Of a stretch of DNA of 64,000 bases, positions 7,863 through 15,552 are shown one piece after another. The position numbers and the translations under genes are program-made. Below the pieces are notes generated by a model. That model saw only the letters and a list, made by a program, of their open reading frames with translations. It made no database searches and was not told the DNA's origin. Source of the stretch: CADCVT01 sp036389155 (GTDB lineage Bacteria > Actinomycetota > Thermoleophilia > Solirubrobacterales > Solirubrobacteraceae); the NCBI GenBank assembly GCA_036389155.1, contig DASVQN010000052.1, positions 7,890 through 71,889 on the forward strand, in the 5' to 3' direction. Each line of letters starts with the position of its first letter. Position 1 is the stretch's first letter.

Positions 7863-9524
7863 GTGGGAAGGCTTGGCCGCATCGGGAGCGCGGCGGCCGG
7901 CGCAGCGCTGGCCGGCGTGACCGCGTACGACCTGGCTCAGCGCCGCCACGCGATCCTGCGCAACTTCCCCGTCGTCGGGCACTTCCGCTACCTGCTCGAG
8001 GAGGTCGGGCCGGAGCTGCGGCAGTACATCGTCACCTCCAACGACGAGGAGCGCCCGTTCTCCCGTGACCAGCGGCGCTGGGTCTACGCGTCCTCCAAGC
8101 AGGAGATCAACACGTTCGGCTTCGGCACGGACAACGACCTGGAGAACGTCGAGGGCGGGCTCCTCGTCCTCAAGCAGACCGCGTTCCCCGCGGCGCCGCC
8201 GCAGAAGGACACGACCGGCTCGGCGCCCGAGTACCTGCTGCCCGCCGCGAAGGTGCTCGGCGGCCCGCACGGGCGCCGGCACGCGTTCCGCCCGAAGTCC
8301 GTCGTGAACATCTCCGGCATGAGCTACGGCTCGCTGTCGCCGCCGGCGGTCGAGGCGCTCAACCGGGGCGCGAAGCTCGCGCCGTGCCTGCACAACACGG
8401 GGGAGGGCGGGCTCGCGCCCGCGCACAAGCACGGCGGCGAGCTGATCTTCCAGATCGGGACCGGCTACTTCGGCTGCCGCGACGAGGACGGGCGGTTCAG
8501 CATCGAGCGCCTGCGCGACCGCGTCGACGAGGCGCCGGTGCGGGCGATCGAGATCAAGCTCTCGCAGGGCGCCAAGCCCGGCCTGGGCGGGATGCTGCCC
8601 GGCGCCAAGGTGACGCCGGAGATCGCGGCGATCCGCGGCGTCCCGGTCGGCAAGGACTGCATCTCGCCCGCGCGCCACACCGCCTTCGGCAACGTGGACG
8701 AGCTGATCGAGTTCGTGGAGCTGATCGCGGGCGCGACCGGCCTGCCCGTAGGGATCAAGGCGGCGGTCGGGCGGATGGAGTTCTGGGAGGAGCTCGCGTC
8801 GCGGATGGCCGCGACCGGCGCCGGCCCGGACTACATCGGCATCGACGGCGCGGAGGGCGGCACGGGCGCCGCGCCGCTGACGTTCTCCGACCACGTCGCG
8901 ATGCCGTTCAAGATCGGCTTCTCGCGCGTGTTCGCGACGTTCTCGCGCGCCGGGATCGCGGACGACGTGGTCTTCGTGGGCGCCGGCCGGCTCGGGCTGC
9001 CGGACACCGCGCTGTTCGCGTTCGCGCTGGGCTGCGACCTGATCCACGTCGGCCGCGAGGCGATGCTGTCGATCGGGTGCATCCAGGCCCAGCGCTGCCA
9101 CACCGGCCAGTGCCCCACGGGCGTGGCGACCCAGAACAAGTGGCTCATGCACGGCCTCGACCCCGACGCCAAGCACGCGCGGGCCGCGAACTACGTCAGG
9201 GCGCTGCGCGGCGAGCTGCTGTCGCTGTCGCGCTCCTGCGGCGTCCGTCATCCCGCGCTGATGACGCCCGACCACGTGGAGATCGTGGAGGAGGGCTTCG
9301 CCTGCAAGCGCCTGGAGGACGTCTTCCACTACGAGCCGGAGTGGCGCGAGATCTCCGAGGACCGCGCGCGCGAGATCGAGTCCCTCGTCGGCCCGCCGGC
9401 CGAGATCGGCCAGCCCGGTCCCCAGGCCGGCCCGATCCCCGGCGACGAGTCCGGCCGCGGCGGCCACGACCAGGAGATGGCGCAGGCCAGCGGCGGCTCG
9501 GGCGGCGCCGCCGGCGGCGACTAG
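7863..9524 (+). CDS. FMN-binding glutamate synthase family protein
   Basis: 553 residues covering only the central FMN-binding TIM-barrel domain of glutamate synthase (GltB), without the glutaminase or C-terminal helix domains. It begins with a hydrophobic stretch (about residues 5-22), suggesting a membrane anchor. Seen in the barrel are NISGMSYGSLS, HNTGEGGLAP, QIGTGYFGCRD and DYIGIDGAEGGTGAAPLTF. A cysteine cluster follows (GCIQAQRCHTGQCPTGVATQ), matching the 3Fe-4S ligands of the family. The natural substrate of these stand-alone domains is mostly unknown. The gene is monocistronic, with a leaderless-type promoter. Confidence 0.85.
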   Translation: MGRLGRIGSAAAGAALAGVTAYDLAQRRHAILRNFPVVGHFRYLLEEVGPELRQYIVTSNDEERPFSRDQRRWVYASSKQEINTFGFGTDNDLENVEGGLLVLKQTAFPAAPPQKDTTGSAPEYLLPAAKVLGGPHGRRHAFRPKSVVNISGMSYGSLSPPAVEALNRGAKLAPCLHNTGEGGLAPAHKHGGELIFQIGTGYFGCRDEDGRFSIERLRDRVDEAPVRAIEIKLSQGAKPGLGGMLPGAKVTPEIAAIRGVPVGKDCISPARHTAFGNVDELIEFVELIAGATGLPVGIKAAVGRMEFWEELASRMAATGAGPDYIGIDGAEGGTGAAPLTFSDHVAMPFKIGFSRVFATFSRAGIADDVVFVGAGRLGLPDTALFAFALGCDLIHVGREAMLSIGCIQAQRCHTGQCPTGVATQNKWLMHGLDPDAKHARAANYVRALRGELLSLSRSCGVRHPALMTPDHVEIVEEGFACKRLEDVFHYEPEWREISEDRAREIESLVGPPAEIGQPGPQAGPIPGDESGRGGHDQEMAQASGGSGGAAGGD

Positions 9525-9925
9525 CTCGCGGCGACGCTCGCGATCGCCTCGACCGCCCGCGCGTAGTGCTCGGGCGACAAGCGGATGTGGGACTGCTGCG
9601 ACATCGACCGCGGCGGTACGCCGAGCGCCTCGACGGGCGGCGCGTTGGACAGGAGCGGCACGACGAGCAGCGGCTCGACCGCGACCGTCCACGGCCAGCG
9701 CTCGGAGATCGGGTGCTCGTCGGTCGGCGGCTCGACCGCCTCGACCACCGCGAACACGCTCTTCCAGCCGGACGCGTAGTACACGAGCCGGTCGCCCGGC
9801 TCGATGCGCGGGCGGCGGGGGAAGCCCGTCCGGCGCAGCCGCTCCGTTCCGCGCTCGTCGTCCAGCCAGGCGTCCGGCAGCGACCACTTCGCGTGCCCGA
9901 GCGCCTTGAGCCAGTGGCTGCGCAT
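9521..9925 (-). CDS. EVE/PUA-like domain protein
   Basis: 134 residues. The core GDRLVYYASGWKSVFAVVEA, followed by WPWTVAVEPLLVVPL, matches the beta-barrel core of EVE/PUA-like proteins, which recognise modified bases in RNA or DNA. The C-terminal helix region (IRLSPEHYARAVEAIASV) also fits. It shares a CTAG stop overlap with the convergent GltS-like gene. Alone, without a methylase or nuclease beside it, its role cannot be assigned. Confidence 0.6.
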   Translation of the reverse strand: MRSHWLKALGHAKWSLPDAWLDDERGTERLRRTGFPRRPRIEPGDRLVYYASGWKSVFAVVEAVEPPTDEHPISERWPWTVAVEPLLVVPLLSNAPPVEALGVPPRSMSQQSHIRLSPEHYARAVEAIASVAAS

Positions 9926-9975
9926 GCACCGAGGCTAGGCCGCAACCCGCTGGACTTCCGCTGATCGGGCGTGAG

Positions 9976-10989
9976 ATGCTGCGCACGATGCACAGCTGGC
10001 TCGACGTGGCCGTCGACGAGTACCGCGCCCTGCGCGCCGGGGAGGAGCGTCGGCACGTGCGCCAGCGGGTCACCCTCGCGCTCGGCCTGGTCGCGATGGG
10101 CGTGCTCCTCGCCCTAGGGATGTCCGCCGAGAGCGGCAGCCTGCGCGCCACCGTCGCGCTCGTCGTCGGCGTGCCGCTCGTCGCCGTCGTCGTCGCGGCT
10201 CTCTGGGGGGAGGAGGAGAACGGGATCGTCGTCACGCGCATCGAGGTCGAGCGCCTGCGGAAGGACATCGCGGCCCGCTTCCCCGGCGAGCCCGCGCCCA
10301 TCGGCGCGCGGTCCGATCCGGGCGGCATCGGGTTCGCGCGCATGTACGGCGCGGCCGCGGTCGTCCTGCTCGCGGTCTCGCTCGGTGCGGCGGCGATCGG
10401 GCTGGAGCGGCTGGCGTCGCGAAGCAATGACTACTGGTGGCTGTGGTTCCTCGTCCCGGTCACCCTCGCCGCGGGCTGCGTGACGCTGCTGCGCGAGCGG
10501 TTCCTTGCCGTCCGCCTCCTCGTGGACGACGTCGCCGAGCGTGCCCGAGGCGTGGACGTCGGTGAGGCGTTCGAGAGCGGTGCCCGGCTCGTGCTGCCCG
10601 CGCGCACGACCGCGGCGGCGAAGGCGCGCGACCTCGACGAGCGGCACCGCCTGCTCGCGGAGGCCGGGTTCTCGCGCGCGAGCGAGGTCGGCGGGACACG
10701 ACGCGCCGCCCAGCTCGTCGAGGACGGCCGGGCGTTCGCCGTGGACTGGACCGGCGATCTCGTCTTCCCGCGCTTCCAGTTCGACGCGGGCGGCGAGCCG
10801 CGACCGGTGATCTCCGAGGTCATCGCCGCAGCCGGCGGCCCGAACCGGCTCCTCGCCTGGGACATGCTCCTGTGGTTCAGCAACCCGAGCCCGTACCTCG
10901 ACGGGCGCCGGCCCGCGGACGCCGTGGCCGAGGAGCCCGAGGCCGTCGGGGCCGCGGCGCGGGCAGAGCTGGGGTCGCTCGTAGGGTGA
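9976..10989 (+). CDS. Four-TM protein with MbcA/ParS-like antitoxin C-terminus
   Basis: 337 residues. Four hydrophobic helices are visible at about 33-49, 58-77, 123-142 and 153-172, followed by a cytosolic region. Residues about 222-335 read like the DNA-binding plus DUF2384 half of Xre/MbcA/ParS antitoxins: RHRLLAEAGFSRASEVGG and a basic helix, then GRAFAV, FPRFQFD, EVIAAAG, LLAWDMLLWFSNPSPYLDGR and PADAV. The invariant FQF, W-F-x-x-P and L-D-G-R features are all present. The next gene is a RES-domain protein overlapping by GTGA, exactly the partner of this antitoxin class. A membrane-embedded antitoxin would be unusual. The start could also be ATG 9988 (MHSWLDV). Confidence 0.75.
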   Translation: MLRTMHSWLDVAVDEYRALRAGEERRHVRQRVTLALGLVAMGVLLALGMSAESGSLRATVALVVGVPLVAVVVAALWGEEENGIVVTRIEVERLRKDIAARFPGEPAPIGARSDPGGIGFARMYGAAAVVLLAVSLGAAAIGLERLASRSNDYWWLWFLVPVTLAAGCVTLLRERFLAVRLLVDDVAERARGVDVGEAFESGARLVLPARTTAAAKARDLDERHRLLAEAGFSRASEVGGTRRAAQLVEDGRAFAVDWTGDLVFPRFQFDAGGEPRPVISEVIAAAGGPNRLLAWDMLLWFSNPSPYLDGRRPADAVAEEPEAVGAAARAELGSLVG

Positions 10990-11648
10990 CCGCGCCGGCT
11001 GCCGCGGCTCCACCGGTCCCGGCGTCGCCCGACCTCGAGGTGCGTGGCTTCGAGTGGACCGCGGGGCGCAAGATCTTCCGCTGCCACTCGGCCGCCTGGG
11101 GCGCCACGGAGTTCAACGGCTCAAGGGAGAAGGGCACGGAGGGTCGCTTCCGTCCGTTCGACGACGTCGACGGGAAGGTGGTGCCCACCATCTTCGGCGC
11201 GGACGTCAACTACGCCGCGCTGACCGAGACGGCGTTCAAGGGCAAGGGCGCGAACGGCACGGTCTACGCCACGACCCTGCGGACGCAGATCCTGTGCACG
11301 CTGAGCCCGACGAGGGCCCTGAACCTGATCGACCTGACGCCGCCGGGCCTGGAGGCCCTGGGACTCGAGAGCGAGCACGTCATCGAGACCGGGACGGACG
11401 CGTACGGCTACACCGCCGAGTGGGCGAAGGTGCTCTATCAGCACAAGTGCCGACCCGACGGCTTCGTCTGGATCTCGCGGCTGTTCGGGACGGGCTACTC
11501 GATGATCCTGTTCGGCACGCGCGTCTCGCGCAGCGACCTCGAGCTCATCGAGTCGCCGCGCGCGCTCGGCGTGTACCCCGGGTTCCTCGAGGTCCAGGCG
11601 GAGGCGCTGCGCGTCGGGATCACCGTGACGCCGCTCGGCGCCGGCTAG
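10986..11648 (+). CDS. RES-domain protein, putative NAD+-targeting toxin
   Basis: 220 residues, the size of RES toxins plus a short Pro/Ala-rich N-terminus. RES features in order are: IFRCHSAAWG (first Arg, about 32), GRFRPF (about 53-58), TIFGADVNYAALTETAF with the conserved Glu at 81, TRALNLIDLT, EWAKVL, and DGFVWISRLFGTGYSMILFG with the conserved Ser. Characterised RES toxins such as MbcT and ParT consume NAD+ or ADP-ribosylate a target; activity here is inferred. The GTG start (10986) overlaps the stop of the antitoxin-like gene (GTGA), so the order is antitoxin then toxin. The stop shares CTAG with agmatinase. Confidence 0.8.
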   Translation: MTAPAAAAPPVPASPDLEVRGFEWTAGRKIFRCHSAAWGATEFNGSREKGTEGRFRPFDDVDGKVVPTIFGADVNYAALTETAFKGKGANGTVYATTLRTQILCTLSPTRALNLIDLTPPGLEALGLESEHVIETGTDAYGYTAEWAKVLYQHKCRPDGFVWISRLFGTGYSMILFGTRVSRSDLELIESPRALGVYPGFLEVQAEALRVGITVTPLGAG

Positions 11649-12583
11649 CGGCGGCCGAGCGCGACCAGCGACAGCATCTCGTGGCAGGCGCTCGCCGCGA
11701 GCCACGCCGTGATGCCGGCCGGGTCGTACGGCGGGGACAGCTCGACGCAGTCGAGGCCGCGGAAGTCGATGCCGGCCAGCGCGCGCAGGTACGCCATGGC
11801 CTGCGCGCTGGTCGGTCCTCCGACCTCGGGCGTTCCCGTTCCCGGTGCGAACGCGGGGTCGACGAAGTCGACGTCGAAGCTGAGGAACGCAGGACCGTCG
11901 CCGACGCGGGCCTTCACGCGCTCGCCGTACTCCTGCGGCGTGAGCGTCTCCAGCTCCTCCATGTAGATCGCGTCGAAGCCGAGCTCCCGTGGCGCCTCGA
12001 CGTCCGACTCGCCGTAGAGCGTGCCGCGCATCCCGGCCTGGACCGAGCGGGCCGGGTCGACGAGGCTCTCCTCGACCGCGCGCCTGAACACCGTGCCGTG
12101 GAAGTACTTCACCCCGTAGTACTGGTCCCACACGTCGGCGTGCGCGTCGAGGTGCACGAGCGCGAGCGGACCGTGGGTCGCCGCCGCCGCGCGCAGCTCG
12201 GCGAGGACCATCGAGTGGTCGCCGCCGAGGCACAGCGGGACGACGCCGGCCTCGTGCACCGGCCGCAGGAACGCCTCGATGCGCTCGAGCGACTCGAGGT
12301 GGTAGCCGGGGACGGTCGGCGCGTCGCCGTAGTCGACCATCGAGAGCCGCTCGACGACGTCGACCTTCAGCCGCGGGTTGTACGGGCGCAGGAGGACCGA
12401 GGCGCTGCGGATCGCCTCCGGCCCGAACCGCGCGCCCGACTTGAACGACACGGCGTCGTCGGTCGGGATCCCGCAGACGGCGACGTCGACGCCGTCCAGG
12501 TCGGTGACGTGCGGGAGGCGCATGAACGTCCGCGGACCGGTGAAGCGCGGTGTCTTGGACGAGTCGGCGGGGCGGTGGTGCAT
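11645..12583 (-). CDS. speB: Agmatinase / guanidinobutyrase (ureohydrolase family)
   Basis: 312 residues, the ureohydrolase length. The Mn2+ ligands are visible in three motifs: GGDHS, LDAHADVWD and SFDVDFVDPAFAPGTGTPE. It hydrolyses a guanidino compound to urea plus an amine or acid in the cytosol. The divergent neighbour is a 4-aminobutyrate-type transaminase, so 4-guanidinobutyrate (giving GABA) is as likely a substrate as agmatine. The start is ATG 12583; FMRLPHVTDLDGVDVAVCG marks the beginning of the domain. Confidence 0.88.
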   Translation of the reverse strand: MHHRPADSSKTPRFTGPRTFMRLPHVTDLDGVDVAVCGIPTDDAVSFKSGARFGPEAIRSASVLLRPYNPRLKVDVVERLSMVDYGDAPTVPGYHLESLERIEAFLRPVHEAGVVPLCLGGDHSMVLAELRAAAATHGPLALVHLDAHADVWDQYYGVKYFHGTVFRRAVEESLVDPARSVQAGMRGTLYGESDVEAPRELGFDAIYMEELETLTPQEYGERVKARVGDGPAFLSFDVDFVDPAFAPGTGTPEVGGPTSAQAMAYLRALAGIDFRGLDCVELSPPYDPAGITAWLAASACHEMLSLVALGRR

Positions 12584-12615
12584 CCTCGCTCCGGAACGTA
12601 CCTTCCCAGCGCGAG

Positions 12616-12621
12616 TAGGGT
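12616..12621 (+). promoter_or_regulatory. Putative -10 of leaderless aminotransferase gene
   Basis: TAGGGT ending 6 nt before ATG 12628, with no Shine-Dalgarno in the remaining gap. Confidence 0.35.
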
Positions 12622-12627
12622 CGGCGC

Positions 12628-13911
12628 ATGGACGCCCAGACCGTCTCCGACCTGCGCCAGCGCTACGTCTCCGGCGCCGTGGCGACGCCGCCGATCGTGG
12701 CCGAGAGCGCGAGCGGCGCGCGCATCACCGACGCCGACGGCACGACCTTCATCGACTTCGCCGGCGGCCTCGGGTGCCTGAACTTCGGGCACAACGCACC
12801 GGAGGTCGTGGCGGCGATCCACGCGCAGGCCGATCGGTACCTGCACCAGTGCTTCATGGTCGCGATGTACGAGCCCTACGTCGAGGTCTGCCGCCGGCTC
12901 GCGGAGCTGTCCCCGTGCCGCGCGGGCGCGGGCGCGGGCGAGCAGAAGTCGCTGCTCGTCAACGCGGGGGCGGAGGCGGTCGAGAACGCGGTCAAGGTGG
13001 CGCGCGCCTTTACCGGCCGCCGCGCGGTGATCGTCTTCGACCGCGGCTTCCACGGGCGCACGAACCTGACGATGGCGATGACGACGAAGGTCCACCCGTA
13101 CAAGCACGGCTTCGGCCCGCTCGCCGGCGAGGTCTACCGGGCGCCCGCGCCCTACCCGTACCGCGGCATCACGACCGAGGACGCGCTCGCCGGGCTGCAC
13201 CAGATCTTCAAGGAGGACGTCGACCCGGGCGACGTCGCCTGCGCCGTGCTCGAGCCGGTGCAGGGAGAGGGCGGCTTCATCCCGATGCCCGACGGGTTCC
13301 TGCGCTCGCTGCGCGCGACGTGCGACGAGCACGGGATCCTCTACGTCGACGACGAGGTCCAGGCCGGGATGGGCCGGACCGGCCCGGTGTGGGCGATCGA
13401 GCACTACGAGGGCGTCGAGCCGGACATCCTGGTCAGCGGGAAGTCGCTCGGCGGCGGGCTGCCGCTGGCGGCCGTCACCGCACGGGAGGAGATCATGGAC
13501 GCGCCGGAGAAGGGCGGCCTCGGCGGCACGTTCGGCGGCAATCCGCTGTCGTGCGCGGCGGCCAACGCGGTCTTGGACATCGTCGCGACGCGCGAGTTCC
13601 GCGAGCGCACCGACCGCCTCGGCGCGACGCTCCGCGCACGCCTCGACGCGATGGCCCAGCGCCACCCGATGATCGGCGAGGTCCGCGGCCTCGGCCCGAT
13701 GCTGGCGATGGAGCTCGAGACGCGCGAGCAGGCCTTCGCGACGACCCAGGCCGCGCGCGAGCGGGGCCTCGTCCTGCTCTCGTGCGGCTACGACGGCAAC
13801 GTGATCCGGATCCTCGTCCCGCACGTCATCGACGACGAGGACCTCGAGAAGGGGCTCGAGATCCTCGACGAGGCGCTGGTCGCGGCGAGCGCCACAGCAG
13901 CAGCCGTCTGA
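12628..13911 (+). CDS. gabT: Class III aminotransferase, 4-aminobutyrate transaminase type
   Basis: 427 residues with the class III PLP fold. The PLP-phosphate loop lies near residue 110 (NAGAEAVENAVK), EPVQGEGGF precedes the DEVQAGMGRTG segment with the Asp that contacts the pyridine nitrogen, and the Schiff-base Lys is in SGKSLGGGLPLAAV. This combination is typical of GABA or acetylornithine/putrescine-type enzymes. The adjacent divergent ureohydrolase supports a guanidinobutyrate-GABA-succinate semialdehyde route. The precise substrate is not proven by sequence. Confidence 0.82.
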   Translation: MDAQTVSDLRQRYVSGAVATPPIVAESASGARITDADGTTFIDFAGGLGCLNFGHNAPEVVAAIHAQADRYLHQCFMVAMYEPYVEVCRRLAELSPCRAGAGAGEQKSLLVNAGAEAVENAVKVARAFTGRRAVIVFDRGFHGRTNLTMAMTTKVHPYKHGFGPLAGEVYRAPAPYPYRGITTEDALAGLHQIFKEDVDPGDVACAVLEPVQGEGGFIPMPDGFLRSLRATCDEHGILYVDDEVQAGMGRTGPVWAIEHYEGVEPDILVSGKSLGGGLPLAAVTAREEIMDAPEKGGLGGTFGGNPLSCAAANAVLDIVATREFRERTDRLGATLRARLDAMAQRHPMIGEVRGLGPMLAMELETREQAFATTQAARERGLVLLSCGYDGNVIRILVPHVIDDEDLEKGLEILDEALVAASATAAAV

Positions 13912-14070
13912 GCCACGTTTCCAACCACCGCCGCCCGCCACTCCCCAACCGCCGTGGCGCGTGGCCGTTGACAGGAACGTGGAGCATCAGGGGCCGGGAC
14001 AGGCACTTTTCGGCGCAAACCTACGCAAAGGTTGCAGCCTCGAAGGAGAGCGAAGGGCGGGCCGGTATCG

Positions 14071-14886
14071 ATGGGCGTGATGACGACCACCCGCCGCGCC
14101 TCCTCCGAAGAACTGCAGGCGCTGTGGAAGCGCTACGACGTGACCAAGGACGGCAGCCTCCGCGACAGGCTGATCCTCACCCTCGCCCCGCTGGTGAAGT
14201 TCATCGTCTACCGCAAGGTGCGCGAGATGCCCGCGCACGCGGAGGCCGAGGACTTCATCTCCGTCGGGCTCGAGGCGCTCATCCAGTCCATCGACCGCTA
14301 CGACCCGGGCAAGGGCGCGTCGCTCGAGCAGTACGCGTGGACGCGCATCCACGGCGCGGTGCTCGACGAGCTGCGCCGCCAGGACTGGGCGCCGCGCTCC
14401 GTCCGCCGCTGGGAGCGCGACATCGAGAAGGCGGTCGAGGAGTTCACGGCGCTGCACCAGCGCCGCCCCACGCGCGAGGAGCTGGCCGACGCCCTCCACA
14501 TCGACGTCGCCGAGCTGCGCCGCCACCGCGCGGACATCGCGCAGTCCGACGTCACCTCGCTCAACGCGGTCGTCCTCACCGACGAGGCCTCCTCCTCCCA
14601 CATCGAGCAGGTCGACACGATCGCGTCGACCGACGACCGCCTCGACCCCGAGGAGGCGACGAGCCGCACGCTGGCCAAGGAGCGCTTCCGCTCGGTGTTC
14701 GGCACGCTGCCCGAGCGCGAGCGCGAGATCGCCGTGCTGCTCTACGTCAAGAACCTGACGCTGGCGGAGATCGGCGAGGTCCTCGGCGTCTCGGAGAGCC
14801 GCGTCTGCCAGATCCACGGCCAGACGAAGAAGAAGCTACGCGCCGCCCTCGACGAGGACGCCGCCCTCTTCCACCTGGTCGCCTAG
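14071..14886 (+). CDS. FliA/WhiG-family sigma factor
   Basis: 271 residues with regions 2, 3 and 4 of a group 3 sigma-70. Region 2 contains EDFISVGLEALIQSIDRYDPGKG and YAWTRIHGAVLDELRRQDW, the WhiG/FliA hallmark. Region 3 follows (RRPTREELADALHI), and region 4 ends with LTLAEIGEVLGVSESRVCQIH. Flagellar or developmental control is the known role of the family; no flagellar genes are near, so the regulon is open. ATG 14071 (MGVMTTTRR) was chosen; a longer TTG start at 14032 has no support. Its TAG stop is shared with the convergent small gene in CTAG. Confidence 0.88.
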   Translation: MGVMTTTRRASSEELQALWKRYDVTKDGSLRDRLILTLAPLVKFIVYRKVREMPAHAEAEDFISVGLEALIQSIDRYDPGKGASLEQYAWTRIHGAVLDELRRQDWAPRSVRRWERDIEKAVEEFTALHQRRPTREELADALHIDVAELRRHRADIAQSDVTSLNAVVLTDEASSSHIEQVDTIASTDDRLDPEEATSRTLAKERFRSVFGTLPEREREIAVLLYVKNLTLAEIGEVLGVSESRVCQIHGQTKKKLRAALDEDAALFHLVA

Positions 14887-15062
14887 CCCCCGCCCGCGAT
14901 GGCGCGTCGCGCTTCCCCGAGCCGCTGCTCCAGCCGGTGGAACCCGTCGTCGACGTCTCGTGTGCGCGGCTCGACAGCACGCAGCTCGGCGAGCTTGGCC
15001 TCGATCATCTCGCCAAGTCGCTCGCGGTCGTCGAGGAGCTCCTGTACACGGCGTGGGTCCAT
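14883..15062 (-). CDS. Small helical protein, last gene of the peptidase cassette
   Basis: 59 residues starting MDPRRVQELLDDRERLGEM and rich in Glu, Arg and Leu, with heptad-like spacing suggesting a single coiled coil. It ends in three glycines before TAG at 14885-14883. It starts 10 nt after the stop of the TM/coiled-coil gene, so it is the fourth and last gene of that operon. No homologue family is recognised. Its stop overlaps the sigma factor stop within CTAG. Confidence 0.6.
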   Translation of the reverse strand: MDPRRVQELLDDRERLGEMIEAKLAELRAVEPRTRDVDDGFHRLEQRLGEARRAIAGGG

Positions 15063-15072
15063 ATTGCCCAGC

Positions 15073-15552
15073 TTACTCCCCGTTTTCCGTGGATTCGATG
15101 CCCTCGTCCGGCCCCGGCCGCTCCAGGCGATCGGCGAGAGCGTGTGCCACCTGCCAGCCCGTCCGCGCGTCGTCGAGGAACCGATCGCGCTCTTCGGTGA
15201 GGCTCTCCACCTGTTGGCGAAGTCGCTCGGCCTCCTCGCCCGCCTCGTCGAGAAGCGGCGCGGCCTCGGCCGGACCGAACTTGATCAGCGGCTGGCCCGC
15301 CGCAACCAACCAGCCAACTGACAACGCCACGTACGCCGCGGCCATCACGATCGCGACGCGGGCGGCCGCCAGCACTACCGGGGCTCGGAACAGGAGCTCC
15401 ATGAAGCCGGCTTCATCCCGTTGCGGCACGTGATCGGGTGCTGTCGACCAGACCAGGAGGCCGAAGACCGCGAGGATGAGAGCGCCGCTGACCGCCAAGG
15501 CTGCTGGGTTGCGAACATCGAGCCGAAGCGGCCTGCGGTCGCGGGGAGTCAC
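15073..15552 (-). CDS. Two-TM protein with C-terminal coiled coil (cassette gene 3)
   Basis: 159 residues. Two hydrophobic segments are seen at about 19-37 (AVSGALILAVFGLLVW) and 56-80 (AARVAIVMAAAYVALSVGW). A charged helical tail at about 97-145 follows (EEAERLRQQVESLTEERDRF), most likely cytoplasmic. The GTG start at 15552 overlaps the stop of the upstream peptidase-like gene (GTGA at 15549-15552), so the two are translationally coupled. It may anchor or recruit the peptidase-like protein to the membrane; that is inference. No known family is recognised. Confidence 0.7.
   Translation of the reverse strand: MTPRDRRPLRLDVRNPAALAVSGALILAVFGLLVWSTAPDHVPQRDEAGFMELLFRAPVVLAAARVAIVMAAAYVALSVGWLVAAGQPLIKFGPAEAAPLLDEAGEEAERLRQQVESLTEERDRFLDDARTGWQVAHALADRLERPGPDEGIESTENGE

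Noticed and set aside
13968..13973. TTGACA upstream of the FliA/WhiG-like sigma factor
   Set aside because: No -10-like hexamer is found 15-19 bp downstream, so I do not call a promoter.
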